DNA of 19,007 bases from Desulfobacterales bacterium HSG17. GTDB lineage: Bacteria; Desulfobacterota; Desulfobacteria; Desulfobacterales; Desulfococcaceae. The stretch spans positions 1 through 19,007 of the forward strand of contig JAUCGD010000050.1 in NCBI GenBank assembly GCA_030377945.1. The letters are read 5' to 3'. The notes beneath the pieces were generated by a model, which searched no databases, had not been told where the DNA came from, and saw nothing but the letters and a program-made list of their open reading frames with translations. Position numbers and translations under genes: made by a program. Of this stretch, positions 1 to 9,868 are shown piece after piece (position 1 is the first letter of the stretch; each line of letters starts with the position of its first letter).

Positions 1-145
1 TTCCAGACCGCTCGTTCCCAAACTCCAGTTTGGGAACGCGGTCTTGGAAGCTCCGCTTCCTATAATAGCAAGCAGAGCTTGCCCTCGTGCGTTCCCAAGC
101 GTTCGACTGAGCTCACGCCGAAGCAGGAGCTTGGGAACGAGCCAA
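1..145. repeat. Pair of palindromic repeats of the GTTCCCAA type
   Basis: Two hairpin-forming units lie side by side. The first (about 3-48) pairs CCAGACCGC and GTTCCCAAAC with GTTTGGGAAC and GCGGTCTTGG. The second (about 90-139) pairs GTTCCCAAGC (91-100) with GCTTGGGAAC (129-138) and has a smaller palindrome inside. A short GGAAGCTCCGCTTCC palindrome lies between them at 46-60. No reading frame here looks like a protein. A related unit recurs near 2018-2200, so this is a dispersed repeat family rather than a local structure. Confidence 0.75.
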
Positions 146-186
146 AACATAAAATTATAGAAATGAAAAACTTTTAATGTTATTTC

Positions 187-255
187 GAGCACGAGCATGA
201 GCACGAGCACGAGCACGAGCAAGAGCACGAGCACGAGCATGAAGAAAAGCACGAG
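187..255 (+). repeat. GAGCAC hexamer tandem array
   Basis: Nine hexamers (GAGCAC, with GAGCAT and GAGCAA variants) run from 187 to 240 and then decay until about 255. A short open frame across the array would encode only Ser-Thr/Lys dipeptide runs and has no visible ribosome binding site, so I treat the array as non-coding. It lies about 110 bases upstream of the first kinase gene. Copy number may vary between strains. Confidence 0.8.
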
Positions 256-272
256 GAATGGCCTTGATTCAC

Positions 273-301
273 TTGAAATAAATATTAATCAAGTGTATGT
301 T
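273..301 (+). promoter_or_regulatory. Possible sigma-70 promoter for the receiver-PAS kinase
   Basis: TTGAAA at 273-278 and TATGTT at 296-301 are 17 bases apart in the AT-rich stretch before the kinase gene. A 7-base inverted repeat, CACTTGA (270-276) with TCAAGTG (289-295), overlaps the spacer and could be an operator. This rests on pattern matching only, in DNA where such matches are common. Confidence 0.3.
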
Positions 302-368
302 TACTTAAATTCATTTTTTTTTACGAAAATTTTGAAACAATGGAATAATTTTCATACAAAGGCTTCTG

Positions 369-1988
369 ATGACAGATACAAATCATTCTGAAATAGTTAA
401 AATCCTGATTGTAGATGACCAGGAAAAAAACCTGTTTGCTTTGGAAAAGGTTTTGGATGATCCGGGTTATGAACTGGTTAAGGCCACATCAGGCAGTGAA
501 GCTCTTAGGCTTATTTTGAAACATGATTTTGCTCTTTTACTCCTGGATGTTCGTATGCCGGATATTGACGGTTTTGATACAGCCGGCCTGATAAGACAGA
601 GGGACAAAAACAGGAATATCCCAATTATTTTTATCACTGCCGAATATAAAAACCTGGAGAATATTTCAAGGGGTTATGAACTTAATGCAGTGGATTATAT
701 TCTTAAGCCTTTTGATCCTGTAATATTGAAGACAAAGGTTGGTATCCTGGCGGAATTACATCGAAAAAACCAATTAATCCGAGAATCGGAAAAAAGGCTG
801 GAAAAAGAGGTATCAAACAGAACATCAGAACTAAGGGCTGCCAATGAAAAACTTCGGCATGAAATCCAGGAGCGCAAACTCATTGAAAAAAATCTTGAAA
901 AAATTGTGGAAGAACGAACCGGGTCTCTTAAAAAATCTCTTTCAGACAGTGAAGAGATCAGACACCGTATTGATGCCATATTAAAATCCATGTCAGACGG
1001 ATTAATTGTAACAGATAACAAAACCCGTATCATCCTCATGAACAATACTGCCGAAGATATACTGGGGGTTACGTTTAACCGTGTCATGGGCAAACCAGTA
1101 AGATATGCCCTTATTGATGAAGATCTGAAACATAAAGTTCAGAAAATGATTAGTGAAAACAAGATAGAAGAACAGTTTGATATTGAATTGCCGGATTATA
1201 ATCTGAAACGGTCTAAAATAATACGTGCATCAACTGCGCCGATTAAAGAACATTTCGACACACAGACCGGCTATGTCACCATTTTACATGACGTAACAAA
1301 AGAACGTGACATAGAACGCATGAAAACCGAGTTTATCTCAACCGCAGCCCATGAACTGAGAACTCCCCTTACCTCTATCCAGGGTTTTTCAGAAATACTT
1401 CTGATGCGGGACAATCTCCCGGAAGATCAGAAAAAAAAATATCTTGGATTTATAAATAACCAGGCTGTTCACCTGGCAGAGATAATAAATGACCTGCTTG
1501 ACATTTCCAGAATTGAATCCGGCAAAAGCTTTGTGCTTGAGAAAAAACCATGCAAAGCAGGAGATATAATCAGGCAGCTTATGCCGCAGTTTGAAAATCA
1601 ATATATAAATCACAAATTTGAGGTGGCTCTGATTGAAGAACCTGATAACCTTGATGTTGATAAAGATAAAATGATACAGGTACTAAAAAATCTTATCAGC
1701 AATGCTGTTAAATATTCACCTGAAGGCGGGATTATCCTGATTTGCAGCAAGATAGACGGTAAAATGTATGAGGTTTCGATTGAGGATGAGGGGATCGGAA
1801 TGACACAGGAACAGGTGGAAAAAGTATTTGATAAATTTTACAGGGTTGATGCATCCAACACAGCTATTGAGGGAACCGGGCTGGGAATGAGCATTGTTAA
1901 GCATATTGTGGAGGCACATAAGGGCAGGGTTTGGGTGGAGAGTGAATATGGAAGGGGGACAAAGGTGATTTTTTCACTGCCAATGTAA
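369..1988 (+). CDS. Receiver-PAS sensor histidine kinase (soluble)
   Basis: This 539-residue cytoplasmic two-component protein starts with a receiver domain (about 10-125): acidic pair D16/D17, phosphoacceptor D60 in LLLLDVRMPD, T90 and K113 in ILKPFD. A long charged coiled coil (about 130-200) leads to a PAS domain (about 202-312). The kinase core follows, with phospho-accepting H328 in [10 protein letters not shown]-box N445, G1 box DEGIGM (473-478) and G2 box GTGLGM (502-507). No membrane segment or signal peptide is visible. The ATG at 369 has AAAGG about 6 bases upstream. The layout suggests the receiver is phosphorylated by another kinase and tunes this kinase, but the partner and ligand are unknown. 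The next gene is another soluble kinase on the same strand, although repeats separate the two and they may be transcribed independently. There is no DNA-binding output domain. Confidence 0.93.
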   Translation: MTDTNHSEIVKILIVDDQEKNLFALEKVLDDPGYELVKATSGSEALRLILKHDFALLLLDVRMPDIDGFDTAGLIRQRDKNRNIPIIFITAEYKNLENISRGYELNAVDYILKPFDPVILKTKVGILAELHRKNQLIRESEKRLEKEVSNRTSELRAANEKLRHEIQERKLIEKNLEKIVEERTGSLKKSLSDSEEIRHRIDAILKSMSDGLIVTDNKTRIILMNNTAEDILGVTFNRVMGKPVRYALIDEDLKHKVQKMISENKIEEQFDIELPDYNLKRSKIIRASTAPIKEHFDTQTGYVTILHDVTKERDIERMKTEFISTAAHELRTPLTSIQGFSEILLMRDNLPEDQKKKYLGFINNQAVHLAEIINDLLDISRIESGKSFVLEKKPCKAGDIIRQLMPQFENQYINHKFEVALIEEPDNLDVDKDKMIQVLKNLISNAVKYSPEGGIILICSKIDGKMYEVSIEDEGIGMTQEQVEKVFDKFYRVDASNTAIEGTGLGMSIVKHIVEAHKGRVWVESEYGRGTKVIFSLPM

Positions 1989-2017
1989 TTTTATTTTGTC
2001 AACTTTCAAATTTCAGC

Positions 2018-2200
2018 TCGTTCCCAAGCTCTGCTTCAATGGCATTAAGTTAAGCGGGAAATCCTGAAAATTCCCCCTTTGAAGGGGGTAGGGGGATGTT
2101 TTTTCAACAGCTTACACCCCCTGCCCCCCTCAAGGGGGGAATTAATCCTTAACTTAATGCCATTGAAGCGGAGCTTCCGAGACCTGGGTTCCCAGCGAAA
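2018..2200. repeat. Nested palindromic element (MITE-like)
   Basis: Three layers are nested. The outermost is a GTTCCCAAGCT unit like the one at position 1, split in two. Inside it is a 26-base inverted repeat (2028-2053 against 2149-2174) with one mismatch, carrying the core ATGGCATTAAGTTAA. Innermost is a C/G-rich inverted repeat (2069-2098 against 2114-2143) with CCCCCTTTGAAGGGGG followed by TAGGGGG. No transposase is present. The layering suggests one repeat inserted into another. An open frame on the minus strand here is only a by-product of the repeat. Confidence 0.75.
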
Positions 2201-2207
2201 TATTTGT

Positions 2208-2283
2208 GTAGGGTGCGTTAGGCGATAGCCGTAACGCACCGCCAATGCTTCAAGGTGCGTTACGCTGCGCTAACGCACCCTAC
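2208..2283. repeat. GTAGGGTGCGTTA palindromic repeat
   Basis: The left arm (2208-2240) and right arm (2254-2283) pair through GTAGGGTGCGTTAG and GTAACGCACC. Each arm is also partly self-complementary, so two small hairpins or one large one can form. It ends 80 bases before the start of the large hybrid kinase, whose apparent upstream GTG start at 2255 lies inside this repeat and should be discounted. Confidence 0.8.
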
Positions 2284-2351
2284 GGATGTTATAAAACTTT
2301 TGTTTTTTAATAAATTATATCCCCGGATAAAAGCCTGGAGATTTAAAACAC

Positions 2352-2356
2352 AGGAG
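2352..2356 (+). promoter_or_regulatory. Ribosome binding site fixing the hybrid kinase start
   Basis: AGGAG sits 6 bases before the ATG at 2363. The frame is open further upstream to a GTG at 2255, but that codon lies in a palindromic repeat and lacks such a site. The 2363 start is preferred. Confidence 0.8.
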
Positions 2357-2362
2357 ATACTC

Positions 2363-5300
2363 ATGATATTCAGCAGAAAAGATAAACTTGATGAGGGTGA
2401 ATTGCTTAAGGCTATGAAGCGTTTCAGAAAGGGGGATTTTTCTGTGCGGCTCCCGGCGGGCAGCGGCGGGCAGGCTGGTGAGATTGCTGAAACCTTTAAT
2501 GATATGGTTATTTTTGCAGGCAGGTGTTTAAACGGGCTTCAAAATGTTTCCGACCAATATCGTGAAACAGGCGAATTAAAAAATATTAAAATACCTCCTT
2601 CTGCCGAAGGAGAATGGGAAAACTGTTATAATTCGGCTAATGACTGCATAGATGAATTAAATTATCACTTTACATGGATTATAGATATAACGGATTCATT
2701 ATTTCGTGGAGATTTTTCAAAATCCATGCCTGATAAATATAAAGGCATGCCTTTATCAGGAAAGGCCGAAAATCTATCAGAAATTTTTAACAAACTGATT
2801 TCATTTCTGAATGTTTTTATTGATGATCTTAACAGCACAGCTTATGAAATGGGTGTTATGGGACATCTGGATGTCAGGATGGATGCTGGAAAAACATCCG
2901 GTATATGGCGGGATACATCTCAGACATTTAACACCATGCTCAATAACCTGACAGCACAGGTACGGAATATTGCCGAAGTAACCACTGCTGTTGCAAAAGG
3001 CGATCTTACCCGGAAAATTACCATTGAAACAAAAGGTGAAGTGCTGGAACTGAAAAAGACTATCAACACAATGGTTGATCAGTTAAGCCTGTTTGCAAAT
3101 GAAGTAACAAGGGTTTCACGGGAAGTAGGCACAGAGGGCAGGCTTGGAGGGCAGGCTGTGGTTGAAGGTGTTTCCGGTACCTGGCGGGACCTTACCGGCA
3201 GTGTTAATCTTATGGCGGAAAACCTGACAGCCCAGGTGCGTAATATTGCTGAAGTAACCACTGCCGTGGCCCAGGGTGATCTTGCCAGGAAAATCACTAT
3301 TGATGCAAGAGGCGAGGTCTCGGAACTGAAAGAGACTATAAACAATATGGTGGATCAACTCAGCAGGTTTGCAAATGAGGTAACAAGGGTATCACGGGAA
3401 GTCGGCACCAAAGGCCAGCTTGGAGGGCAGGCTGTTGTTGAAGGCGTTTCCGGCACATGGCGGGACCTTACGGACAATGTAAATCTTATGGCCGATAACC
3501 TGACAGCACAGGTTAGAAATATTGCAGATGTAACCACTGCTGTTGCCAATGGAAACCTGACCCGGAAAATCACCATTGATGCCAGGGGCGAGATACTGGC
3601 CCTTAAAGAAACCATAAACACAATGGTTGAGCAGTTAAGCAGGTTTGCCAATGAGGTAACAAGAGTTTCACGCGATGTAGGGACAGAGGGCAGGCTGGGC
3701 GGACAGGCAGTTGTGGAAGGGGTTTCGGGGACATGGCGGGATTTGACGACCACTGTTAATGATATGGCTGAAAACCTGACAGCACAAGTGCGAAACATTG
3801 CTGAAGTGACAACAGCCGTTGCCCGTGGAGACCTGACCCGAAAGATAACCATTGATGCCAGGGGAGAAGTTTCGGAACTGAAAGAGACAATAAACAATAT
3901 GGTGGATCAACTCAGCAGGTTTGCAAACGAAGTCACAAGGGTATCGCGGGAAGTGGGTACTGACGGAAGGCTTGGGGGGCAGGCTGTTGTTGAAGGGGTT
4001 TCCGGCACATGGCGGGACCTTACCGATAATGTAAACCTTATGGCTGATAACCTTACAGCCCAGGTGCGAAGCATTGCCGAGGTAACCACTGCTGTTGCAA
4101 AAGGAGACCTTACCCGGAAAATTACAATTGATGCAAGCGGCGAAATACTGGAACTGAAGAGCACAATCAATATCATGGTTGAACATTTAAGACTTTTTGC
4201 CGATGAGGTAACAAGGGTATCGCGGGAAGTGGGAATAGAAGGAAAACTTGGCGGCCAGGCTGTTGTTAAAGAGGTTTCCGGCACATGGAGGGCACTGACG
4301 GACAATGTAAACAATATGGCTGACAATCTCACTGAACAGGTAAGGGGAATTGCATCGGTTGTAACCCAGGTAGCCAGGGGAAATCTTAAAAAGAAACTGA
4401 GATTATCTGCACGGGGTGAGATTGCAGAACTTGCCGAAACTATTAATAATATGATAGACACACTCTCCCTGTTTACAGACCAGGTGACAACAGTTGCAAG
4501 GGAGGTAGGAACAGAAGGCAGACTGGGAGGCCAGGCCAGTGTGGAGGATGCAGAAGGAATCTGGCGGGCTCTGACCGACAATGTTAATCAACTGGCTCAA
4601 AATCTTACCACCCAGGTTCGCGCCATTCATGAGGTTGCAACTGCCGTTACCCAGGGCGACCTGTCCAGGACAATTTCGGTTGAGGCCAGGGGTGAAGTTG
4701 AATCTCTTAAAATTAATCTTAATAAGATGATTGAAAACCTCAGAGAAACAACCCTTATCAATACAGAACAGGACTGGCTGAAAACCAGCATGGCACATTT
4801 CAACAAGATACTCCAGGGGCAGAGAAATTATGATGACATAGCCCGGTCAACGCTGTCTGAGCTTGTTTCAATCATTCCTTTTCAACAGGGTGCCTTTTAT
4901 ATCAAGAGTTATAAACAACCTGAAACGCTTTTCATTCTTACTGCCACATATGCCCTGGAAAAACGGAAAAACCTGATAGTTGAAATCAGCCCCGGCCAGG
5001 GACTTGCAGGTCAATGTATTAAAGAGAAAAAAAGAATCCTGCTGACAAATGCTCCGGCAGATTACATATCTGTCAAATCCTCCCTTGGAGAATCACAACC
5101 CATATGCATTGCCGTTATTCCGGTTCTTTATGAGGATCAAGTGATTGCTCTTATTGAACTGGCTTCATTTGAAAAACTCAAGAACATCCAATTGTTTTTC
5201 CTGGAACAGCTTGCAGAAACCCTGGGCGTGGTTCTGAATACTGTCAGGGCCAGTATGAAAACAGAGAACCTTCTTACAGATTCCCAATCCATGACCTCAG

Positions 5301-7105
5301 AACTGCAAAACCAGCAGGACAGGCTGAGTCAGGCAAATGAAGATTTGAAAAATCAGGCTGATTTTCTTGAGCACCAGAAAAAAGAACTTGAAATTAAAAA
5401 CACCGAAATTGAAAAAACTCAAACGCAGCTGAAGGAAAAAGCCGATCAACTGTCCCTTACTTCCAAATATAAATCCCAGTTTCTTGCCAACATGTCCCAT
5501 GAACTGAGAACGCCCTTAAACAGCCTGCTGATTATGGCCCAGCTTCTTGCTGAAAACAAGGATAAGAATCTATCCAAAGACGAATTAAAACAGGCTGAAA
5601 TTATACATTCATCAGGCAGGGAACTTCTTAACCTGATAAATGAGATACTTGATCTTGCCAAGATTGAATCAGGTATAATGACCATAGAAAAAACCGGGAT
5701 GTCTGTAAAAAATATGCTTGGTGTTCTGAAAAACTCTTTTGAGTCCATGCTTAAACAAAAAGGCATTGAATTTAAATGCATGTTAGATGAAAAAGTGCCT
5801 GAGGTTCTTTATACGGATGAGAACCGCCTGCTCCAGATTCTCAAAAATCTTTTAAGTAATGCCTTTAAATTTACGGAACAGGGAACAATTCAATTAAAAA
5901 TCTATATGGAAAATAAAGGGTGGTCCCATGATAATGATAACCTGAACAGGGCTGATGCCGTTATTGCTATGAGTGTATCTGACACAGGCATGGGCATACC
6001 CGAAGAAAATCACCTGGAAATTTTTGAAGCATTCCAGCAGGTTGACGGAAGCATAAGCCGCAAACACGGGGGAACCGGACTAGGACTGGCCATAAGCCGG
6101 GAAATAGCCGGATATCTTTCCGGGGAACTCCGGCTTGCACAAAGCAAACCCGGACAAGGCAGCACCTTTACCTTTTACATACCTGTTACTGATCCAGATA
6201 CTGTAAAGGAACCTGCCAATGAAGATTTATCTTCTCCTTTAAAGGAATCCGAATCATCATACTCCAGGATCGGAGAAAAATTGTTGAACGCAGATCAGGT
6301 TTATGACGACAGGAACAATATTCAGGAAGATGATGTAGTATTGCTTATTATAGAAGATGATGAGAAATTTGGAAAAGCTGTACTGGAAATTGTACATGAA
6401 ATGGACTACAAGGGAATAGTAACTTCCAATGGAGAAAACGGTTTGAAAATGGCGGAAAAAATAAAGCCGGCCGGCATTTTTCTTGATCTGGCTTTACCTG
6501 GTATAAACGGCTTGATCGTTCTTGACAGGATAAAGCACAACCCTGAACTGTGCCATGTTCCTGTTTATATCATATCCGGGGACCCGGACACAAAACAGGG
6601 CAGAAAATTCGGAGCAGCTGAAATTATGGGAAAACCGGTTTCCCTTGAAAAATTGCGGAATTTAATTGATAAAATACCTGTAAATACAGAAAATGGAAAA
6701 AATATAACCTGTGAAGCAGATAAAATTCTTGAAGGGAAAAAAGTCCTGGTAGTGGATGATGAAATGCGAAATATCTTTGCCATAACCGCTGTGCTGGAAC
6801 GCGAAAACTTGGAAATAATTTATGCGGAAAGCGGCAAAGAGGCTATTGATCTTCTAAATAACAATCCTGACATTGATATTATGCTCCTGGACATCATGAT
6901 GCCGGAAATGGACGGGTTTGAAGTCATAAAACAGGTACGCGAAAATGATCGGTTTAAATCTCTTCCTGTAATAGCAGTAACAGCCAAAACCATGCCAGGG
7001 GACCGTGAAAAATGCTTACAGGCCGGGGCAACGGATTACATCAGCAAACCAATTAATAATGCAAACCTGGTGTCTGTAATAAGGGTGCGGCTTTATGATG
7101 AATAG
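2363..7105 (+). CDS. Poly-HAMP, GAF hybrid histidine kinase with two receivers
   Basis: This is a 1580-residue soluble hybrid sensor kinase. The N-terminus (1-197) contains diverged HAMP-like segments. Six tandem 92-residue repeats follow (198-749), each carrying two HAMP-like helical units with the signature [13 protein letters not shown] and GTWRDLT; a partial seventh runs to about 795. This recalls the poly-HAMP stack of fungal group III (Nik1/Os-1) kinases. Next come a GAF domain (about 820-963), a coiled coil (about 966-1040) and the kinase core with H1046 ([10 protein letters not shown]), N1166, G1 box DTGMG (from 1207) and G2 box GGTGLGL (from 1236). Two receivers end the protein, with phosphoacceptors D1375 and D1510. 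No Hpt domain, membrane helix or DNA-binding domain is seen, so a separate phosphotransfer protein is expected. Stimulus unknown; Nik1-like kinases respond to osmotic stress, but that role is not implied by sequence here. Confidence 0.93.
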   Translation: MIFSRKDKLDEGELLKAMKRFRKGDFSVRLPAGSGGQAGEIAETFNDMVIFAGRCLNGLQNVSDQYRETGELKNIKIPPSAEGEWENCYNSANDCIDELNYHFTWIIDITDSLFRGDFSKSMPDKYKGMPLSGKAENLSEIFNKLISFLNVFIDDLNSTAYEMGVMGHLDVRMDAGKTSGIWRDTSQTFNTMLNNLTAQVRNIAEVTTAVAKGDLTRKITIETKGEVLELKKTINTMVDQLSLFANEVTRVSREVGTEGRLGGQAVVEGVSGTWRDLTGSVNLMAENLTAQVRNIAEVTTAVAQGDLARKITIDARGEVSELKETINNMVDQLSRFANEVTRVSREVGTKGQLGGQAVVEGVSGTWRDLTDNVNLMADNLTAQVRNIADVTTAVANGNLTRKITIDARGEILALKETINTMVEQLSRFANEVTRVSRDVGTEGRLGGQAVVEGVSGTWRDLTTTVNDMAENLTAQVRNIAEVTTAVARGDLTRKITIDARGEVSELKETINNMVDQLSRFANEVTRVSREVGTDGRLGGQAVVEGVSGTWRDLTDNVNLMADNLTAQVRSIAEVTTAVAKGDLTRKITIDASGEILELKSTINIMVEHLRLFADEVTRVSREVGIEGKLGGQAVVKEVSGTWRALTDNVNNMADNLTEQVRGIASVVTQVARGNLKKKLRLSARGEIAELAETINNMIDTLSLFTDQVTTVAREVGTEGRLGGQASVEDAEGIWRALTDNVNQLAQNLTTQVRAIHEVATAVTQGDLSRTISVEARGEVESLKINLNKMIENLRETTLINTEQDWLKTSMAHFNKILQGQRNYDDIARSTLSELVSIIPFQQGAFYIKSYKQPETLFILTATYALEKRKNLIVEISPGQGLAGQCIKEKKRILLTNAPADYISVKSSLGESQPICIAVIPVLYEDQVIALIELASFEKLKNIQLFFLEQLAETLGVVLNTVRASMKTENLLTDSQSMTSELQNQQDRLSQANEDLKNQADFLEHQKKELEIKNTEIEKTQTQLKEKADQLSLTSKYKSQFLANMSHELRTPLNSLLIMAQLLAENKDKNLSKDELKQAEIIHSSGRELLNLINEILDLAKIESGIMTIEKTGMSVKNMLGVLKNSFESMLKQKGIEFKCMLDEKVPEVLYTDENRLLQILKNLLSNAFKFTEQGTIQLKIYMENKGWSHDNDNLNRADAVIAMSVSDTGMGIPEENHLEIFEAFQQVDGSISRKHGGTGLGLAISREIAGYLSGELRLAQSKPGQGSTFTFYIPVTDPDTVKEPANEDLSSPLKESESSYSRIGEKLLNADQVYDDRNNIQEDDVVLLIIEDDEKFGKAVLEIVHEMDYKGIVTSNGENGLKMAEKIKPAGIFLDLALPGINGLIVLDRIKHNPELCHVPVYIISGDPDTKQGRKFGAAEIMGKPVSLEKLRNLIDKIPVNTENGKNITCEADKILEGKKVLVVDDEMRNIFAITAVLERENLEIIYAESGKEAIDLLNNNPDIDIMLLDIMMPEMDGFEVIKQVRENDRFKSLPVIAVTAKTMPGDREKCLQAGATDYISKPINNANLVSVIRVRLYDE
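2954..4741 (+). repeat. Coding tandem repeat, 276-base period
   Basis: Six in-frame 276-base units begin at 2954, 3230, 3506, 3782, 4058 and 4334, with a partial seventh at 4610. Units 1-4 are very similar at protein and DNA level; units 5 and 6 are progressively diverged. Long open frames on the opposite strand across this stretch are shadows of the repeats. Confidence 0.9.
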
Positions 7106-7154
7106 GAAATTGTTGTAGATCAGGCAGTAAGTGAGTTTTCCGGTCATTCAAAGA

Positions 7155-7202
7155 CAAGGCAGGATCATAAAACATAAAACCCTGCCTTGGCAATAATTTT
7201 TT
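7155..7202 (+). terminator. Probable terminator after the hybrid kinase
   Basis: CAAGGCAGG (7155-7163) pairs with CCTGCCTTG (7181-7189) around a 17-base loop. A T-rich stretch follows (7197-7202), some 8 bases beyond the stem. It lies 50 bases past the kinase stop codon. The gap before the T-run makes it imperfect for Rho-independent termination. Confidence 0.55.
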
Positions 7203-7249
7203 ATCTGCCTTTAAAGCTCATTAAGTGCCTAAGCAAATATTTTGCAACA

Positions 7250-7285
7250 TTTGTAGGGGCAACCCCCTGTGGCTGCCCCTACAAA
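7250..7285. repeat. TTTGTAGGGGCA palindrome between convergent genes
   Basis: TTTGTAGGGGCAACC (7250-7264) and GGCTGCCCCTACAAA (7271-7285) form a 15-base stem with one mismatch and a 6-base loop. It sits between the hybrid kinase and the P-II gene, which converge, so it could act as a terminator in both directions. It has the look of a dispersed repeat. Confidence 0.7.
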
Positions 7286-7312
7286 AATGTGATGAAATTT
7301 ATGCACAGGTGC

Positions 7313-7828
<516 letters not shown>

Positions 7829-7831
7829 TTA

Positions 7832-9127
7832 TTAAAATTCTATTTCAAAAGCTCTTTCACCATGAATGGAACTGTCAAGCCCTGCAACTTCATCATCATG
7901 TTCCACCCTGAGACCGCCTGTTAATAATTTTGTTATATGAACAACTATAAAGGTTGCAATTCCTGAGTACAGGGCTGTTGCAATTATTGAAACAAATTGA
8001 ATCCAGACCTGTTTGGGGTTTCCGTAGATCAGCCCTTTTGCACCCTCGGTAATTGCAGGATTTGCAAAAATTCCTGTTGCAAGAGCACCCCAGATTCCAC
8101 ACATGCCGTGAACCCCAAAAGCATCAAGGGAATCATCATATCCAAGTTTATGCTTGAGAATCGCAACACTGTAAAATCCGAAAACACCTGATACCATGCC
8201 GATTACCAGAGATGCAGGCATATTAACAAACCCGGCAGCAGGTGTAATAGCAACCAGCCCGGCTACTGCGCCTGATGCAATTCCGAGAACAGTGGGTTTT
8301 TTGCTTATAAACCATTCTGCAAACATCCATGAAAGCGCTCCCATTGCAGCAGAGGTATTTGTCACCAGGAATGCGGAGGCTGCAACACCATCAGCAGCAA
8401 GCTCGCTTCCTGCATTAAAACCAAACCATCCGAACCAGAGCATTGCAGCACCCAGGGCTGTTAAGGCAACACTTGAGGGGAACATGGCTTCTTTGCCGTA
8501 TCCTTTGCGTTTGCCAAGCATAAATGAAAGTACCAGCCCGGCAACACCTGCATTGATATGAACAACATTGCCCCCTGCAAAATCAAGTGCTCCCATTTTG
8601 TGCATCCATCCTCCGCCCCATACCCAGTGGCATACAGGACTGTACACAAATGTAAGCCAGAGAATTGTGAACACGATCCAGGATGAAAATTTCATACGAT
8701 CTACAATAGAACCCAGTACAAGGGCAACTGTTATTCCTGCAAATGTCATTTGAAATACAACAAAGATATAAGTGGGAATTGTTCCTGAAAGGCTGTTAAT
8801 ATCTATGCCCATTAAAAAAAGATGATCAAGCCCTCCGATAAAATGTCCCACATCAGGGCCAAATGCCAGGGTATAACCCCACATAACCCAGATAATACTG
8901 CCAAGACAATAGGAAACAAGGGTCATGGCATAGGTATTGAGCAGATTTTTATACCTTGACATACCTCCATAAAACAAAGCAAGCCCTGCTGGAGTCATCA
9001 TCATGACCAGGGCTGTGGATACTATAATCCAGGCAGTATCCCCGGTATTGAGAATATCTTCGGCAAATGCCGAAGAAAATGGCAGACATGAGATAATTAA
9101 CGCAAATATCAGTGATTTAGCTTTCAT
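7832..9127 (-). CDS. amtB: Ammonium transporter AmtB
   Basis: This 431-residue Amt/Rh-family ammonium channel of the cytoplasmic membrane has a cleavable signal peptide (MKAKSLIF..., likely cut after AFA near residue 22) and about eleven hydrophobic helices. The pore twin histidines are H190 (NVVHINAG) and H340 (GVHGMCG), and the conserved substrate-site aspartate is D182. The C-terminal tail (LRVEHDDEVAGLD) is the part that P-II proteins contact in this family. The frame is open 18 codons further upstream, but the ATG at 9127 is preferred because AAGGAGG lies 11 bases before it and the signal peptide starts there. It follows the ACT-domain gene by 60 bases and precedes the P-II gene. It is probably driven by the sigma-54 promoter at 10224-10238. 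Confidence 0.95.
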   Translation of the reverse strand: MKAKSLIFALIISCLPFSSAFAEDILNTGDTAWIIVSTALVMMMTPAGLALFYGGMSRYKNLLNTYAMTLVSYCLGSIIWVMWGYTLAFGPDVGHFIGGLDHLFLMGIDINSLSGTIPTYIFVVFQMTFAGITVALVLGSIVDRMKFSSWIVFTILWLTFVYSPVCHWVWGGGWMHKMGALDFAGGNVVHINAGVAGLVLSFMLGKRKGYGKEAMFPSSVALTALGAAMLWFGWFGFNAGSELAADGVAASAFLVTNTSAAMGALSWMFAEWFISKKPTVLGIASGAVAGLVAITPAAGFVNMPASLVIGMVSGVFGFYSVAILKHKLGYDDSLDAFGVHGMCGIWGALATGIFANPAITEGAKGLIYGNPKQVWIQFVSIIATALYSGIATFIVVHITKLLTGGLRVEHDDEVAGLDSSIHGERAFEIEF

Positions 9128-9138
9128 TTTAAATCTTT

Positions 9139-9145
9139 CCTCCTT
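9139..9145 (-). promoter_or_regulatory. Ribosome binding site fixing the amtB start
   Basis: AAGGAGG on the minus strand lies 11 bases before the ATG at 9127. The upstream in-frame Met at 9181 has no comparable site and would place charged residues ahead of the signal peptide. Confidence 0.75.
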
Positions 9146-9187
9146 GATAAAATATATTGTAATATTGTTTTTATTCACCACCGGTTT

Positions 9188-9868
9188 TTAATCTGACAAG
9201 GCTTTTTTGACTCTTGATACAACTGTTATAATCTGCTCCTGTTCAAGTTTACGGCCTTTGAGATCCTTTACGTAAAAAACATCCTGGATTTTTTTATTAT
9301 TTGTTTCAATATGGGCATTCCATATATCCAGCCCGCTTTTCATAACAGCATCGGAAATTTTGTATAATATTCCGGGAAAGTCATCTGCTGAAACTTCAAT
9401 AAGGGAAAACAGGAATGAGTTATCATTATTTACTTCTACACTAATGTTATCAGAAGCAGAATTCCTGAGTTTCGTCCTGTCTAAATCCGACATTTTCTGC
9501 CTGAATGCCTGCTCAAGATTTAATCTGCCTGATAAAACAGCTTTAAGACATTGTTCAGCACGTTTAAAATCTTCTTCTTTAAGAATATTTCCCTTAAGTG
9601 CCTGAACTTTAAAGGTTCCTAATGAGTTTTTATTCTGCCGGTAATTTCTCACATCTACAATATCAAAATAATTAAGGGAAAGTACCCCTGCCACTTTTGG
9701 GAAAACCATTGGGCATTCTTTAGCAAAAACCGTAATTGAGTGTATGGACGGATTGGGAGTTTTTGAAACAGTCCACATAAAAGAGCCTTTTGGAGCTGCT
9801 TTTTCAGAATAATAATTTTTAATTGCTAGGTTATTGACGGTTCCACTTAATGAAAATGTTTGTACCAT
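9188..9868 (-). CDS. Stand-alone double-ACT protein, GlnD C-terminus-like
   Basis: This 226-residue protein resembles the C-terminal regulatory part of GlnD, the P-II uridylyltransferase/uridylyl-removing enzyme. ACT domain 1 spans about 42-90 (ITVFAKECPMVFPKVAGVLS). The linker (about 95-125) has the GlnD-like LSGRLNLEQAF stretch. ACT domain 2 spans about 154-222 (SLIEVSADDFPGILYKISDA, then DVFYVKDLKGRK). The nucleotidyltransferase and HD domains are absent, so it cannot modify P-II by itself. In GlnD the ACT pair senses glutamine; here it may be a free glutamine sensor or a decayed remnant. GGAAAGG lies about 9 bases before the ATG at 9868, so translation is plausible. It heads amtB by 60 bases and follows a frame-broken ACT fragment, which favours decay of an ancestral glnD. 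The domain call is firm and the role is not. Confidence 0.75.
   Translation of the reverse strand: MVQTFSLSGTVNNLAIKNYYSEKAAPKGSFMWTVSKTPNPSIHSITVFAKECPMVFPKVAGVLSLNYFDIVDVRNYRQNKNSLGTFKVQALKGNILKEEDFKRAEQCLKAVLSGRLNLEQAFRQKMSDLDRTKLRNSASDNISVEVNNDNSFLFSLIEVSADDFPGILYKISDAVMKSGLDIWNAHIETNNKKIQDVFYVKDLKGRKLEQEQIITVVSRVKKALSD

Noticed and set aside
197..391. 64-codon open frame rich in Ser-Thr/Lys repeats
   Set aside because: It is generated by the GAGCAC hexamer array, lacks a ribosome binding site and overlaps the kinase start.
2045..2245. 66-codon minus-strand open frame
   Set aside because: It lies entirely across nested palindromic repeats and has no protein-like composition.
2954..4741. 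Direct repeats considered as a CRISPR-like array
   Set aside because: Units are 276 bases, in frame, without spacers, and encode HAMP-type domains.
3079..4798. Several long minus-strand open frames opposite the HAMP repeats
   Set aside because: They repeat with the same 276-base period as the coding strand and are low-complexity shadows of the kinase gene.
8196..8561. 121-codon plus-strand frame opposite amtB
   Set aside because: It is a shadow of the hydrophobic amtB coding sequence with no ribosome binding site or recognisable domain.
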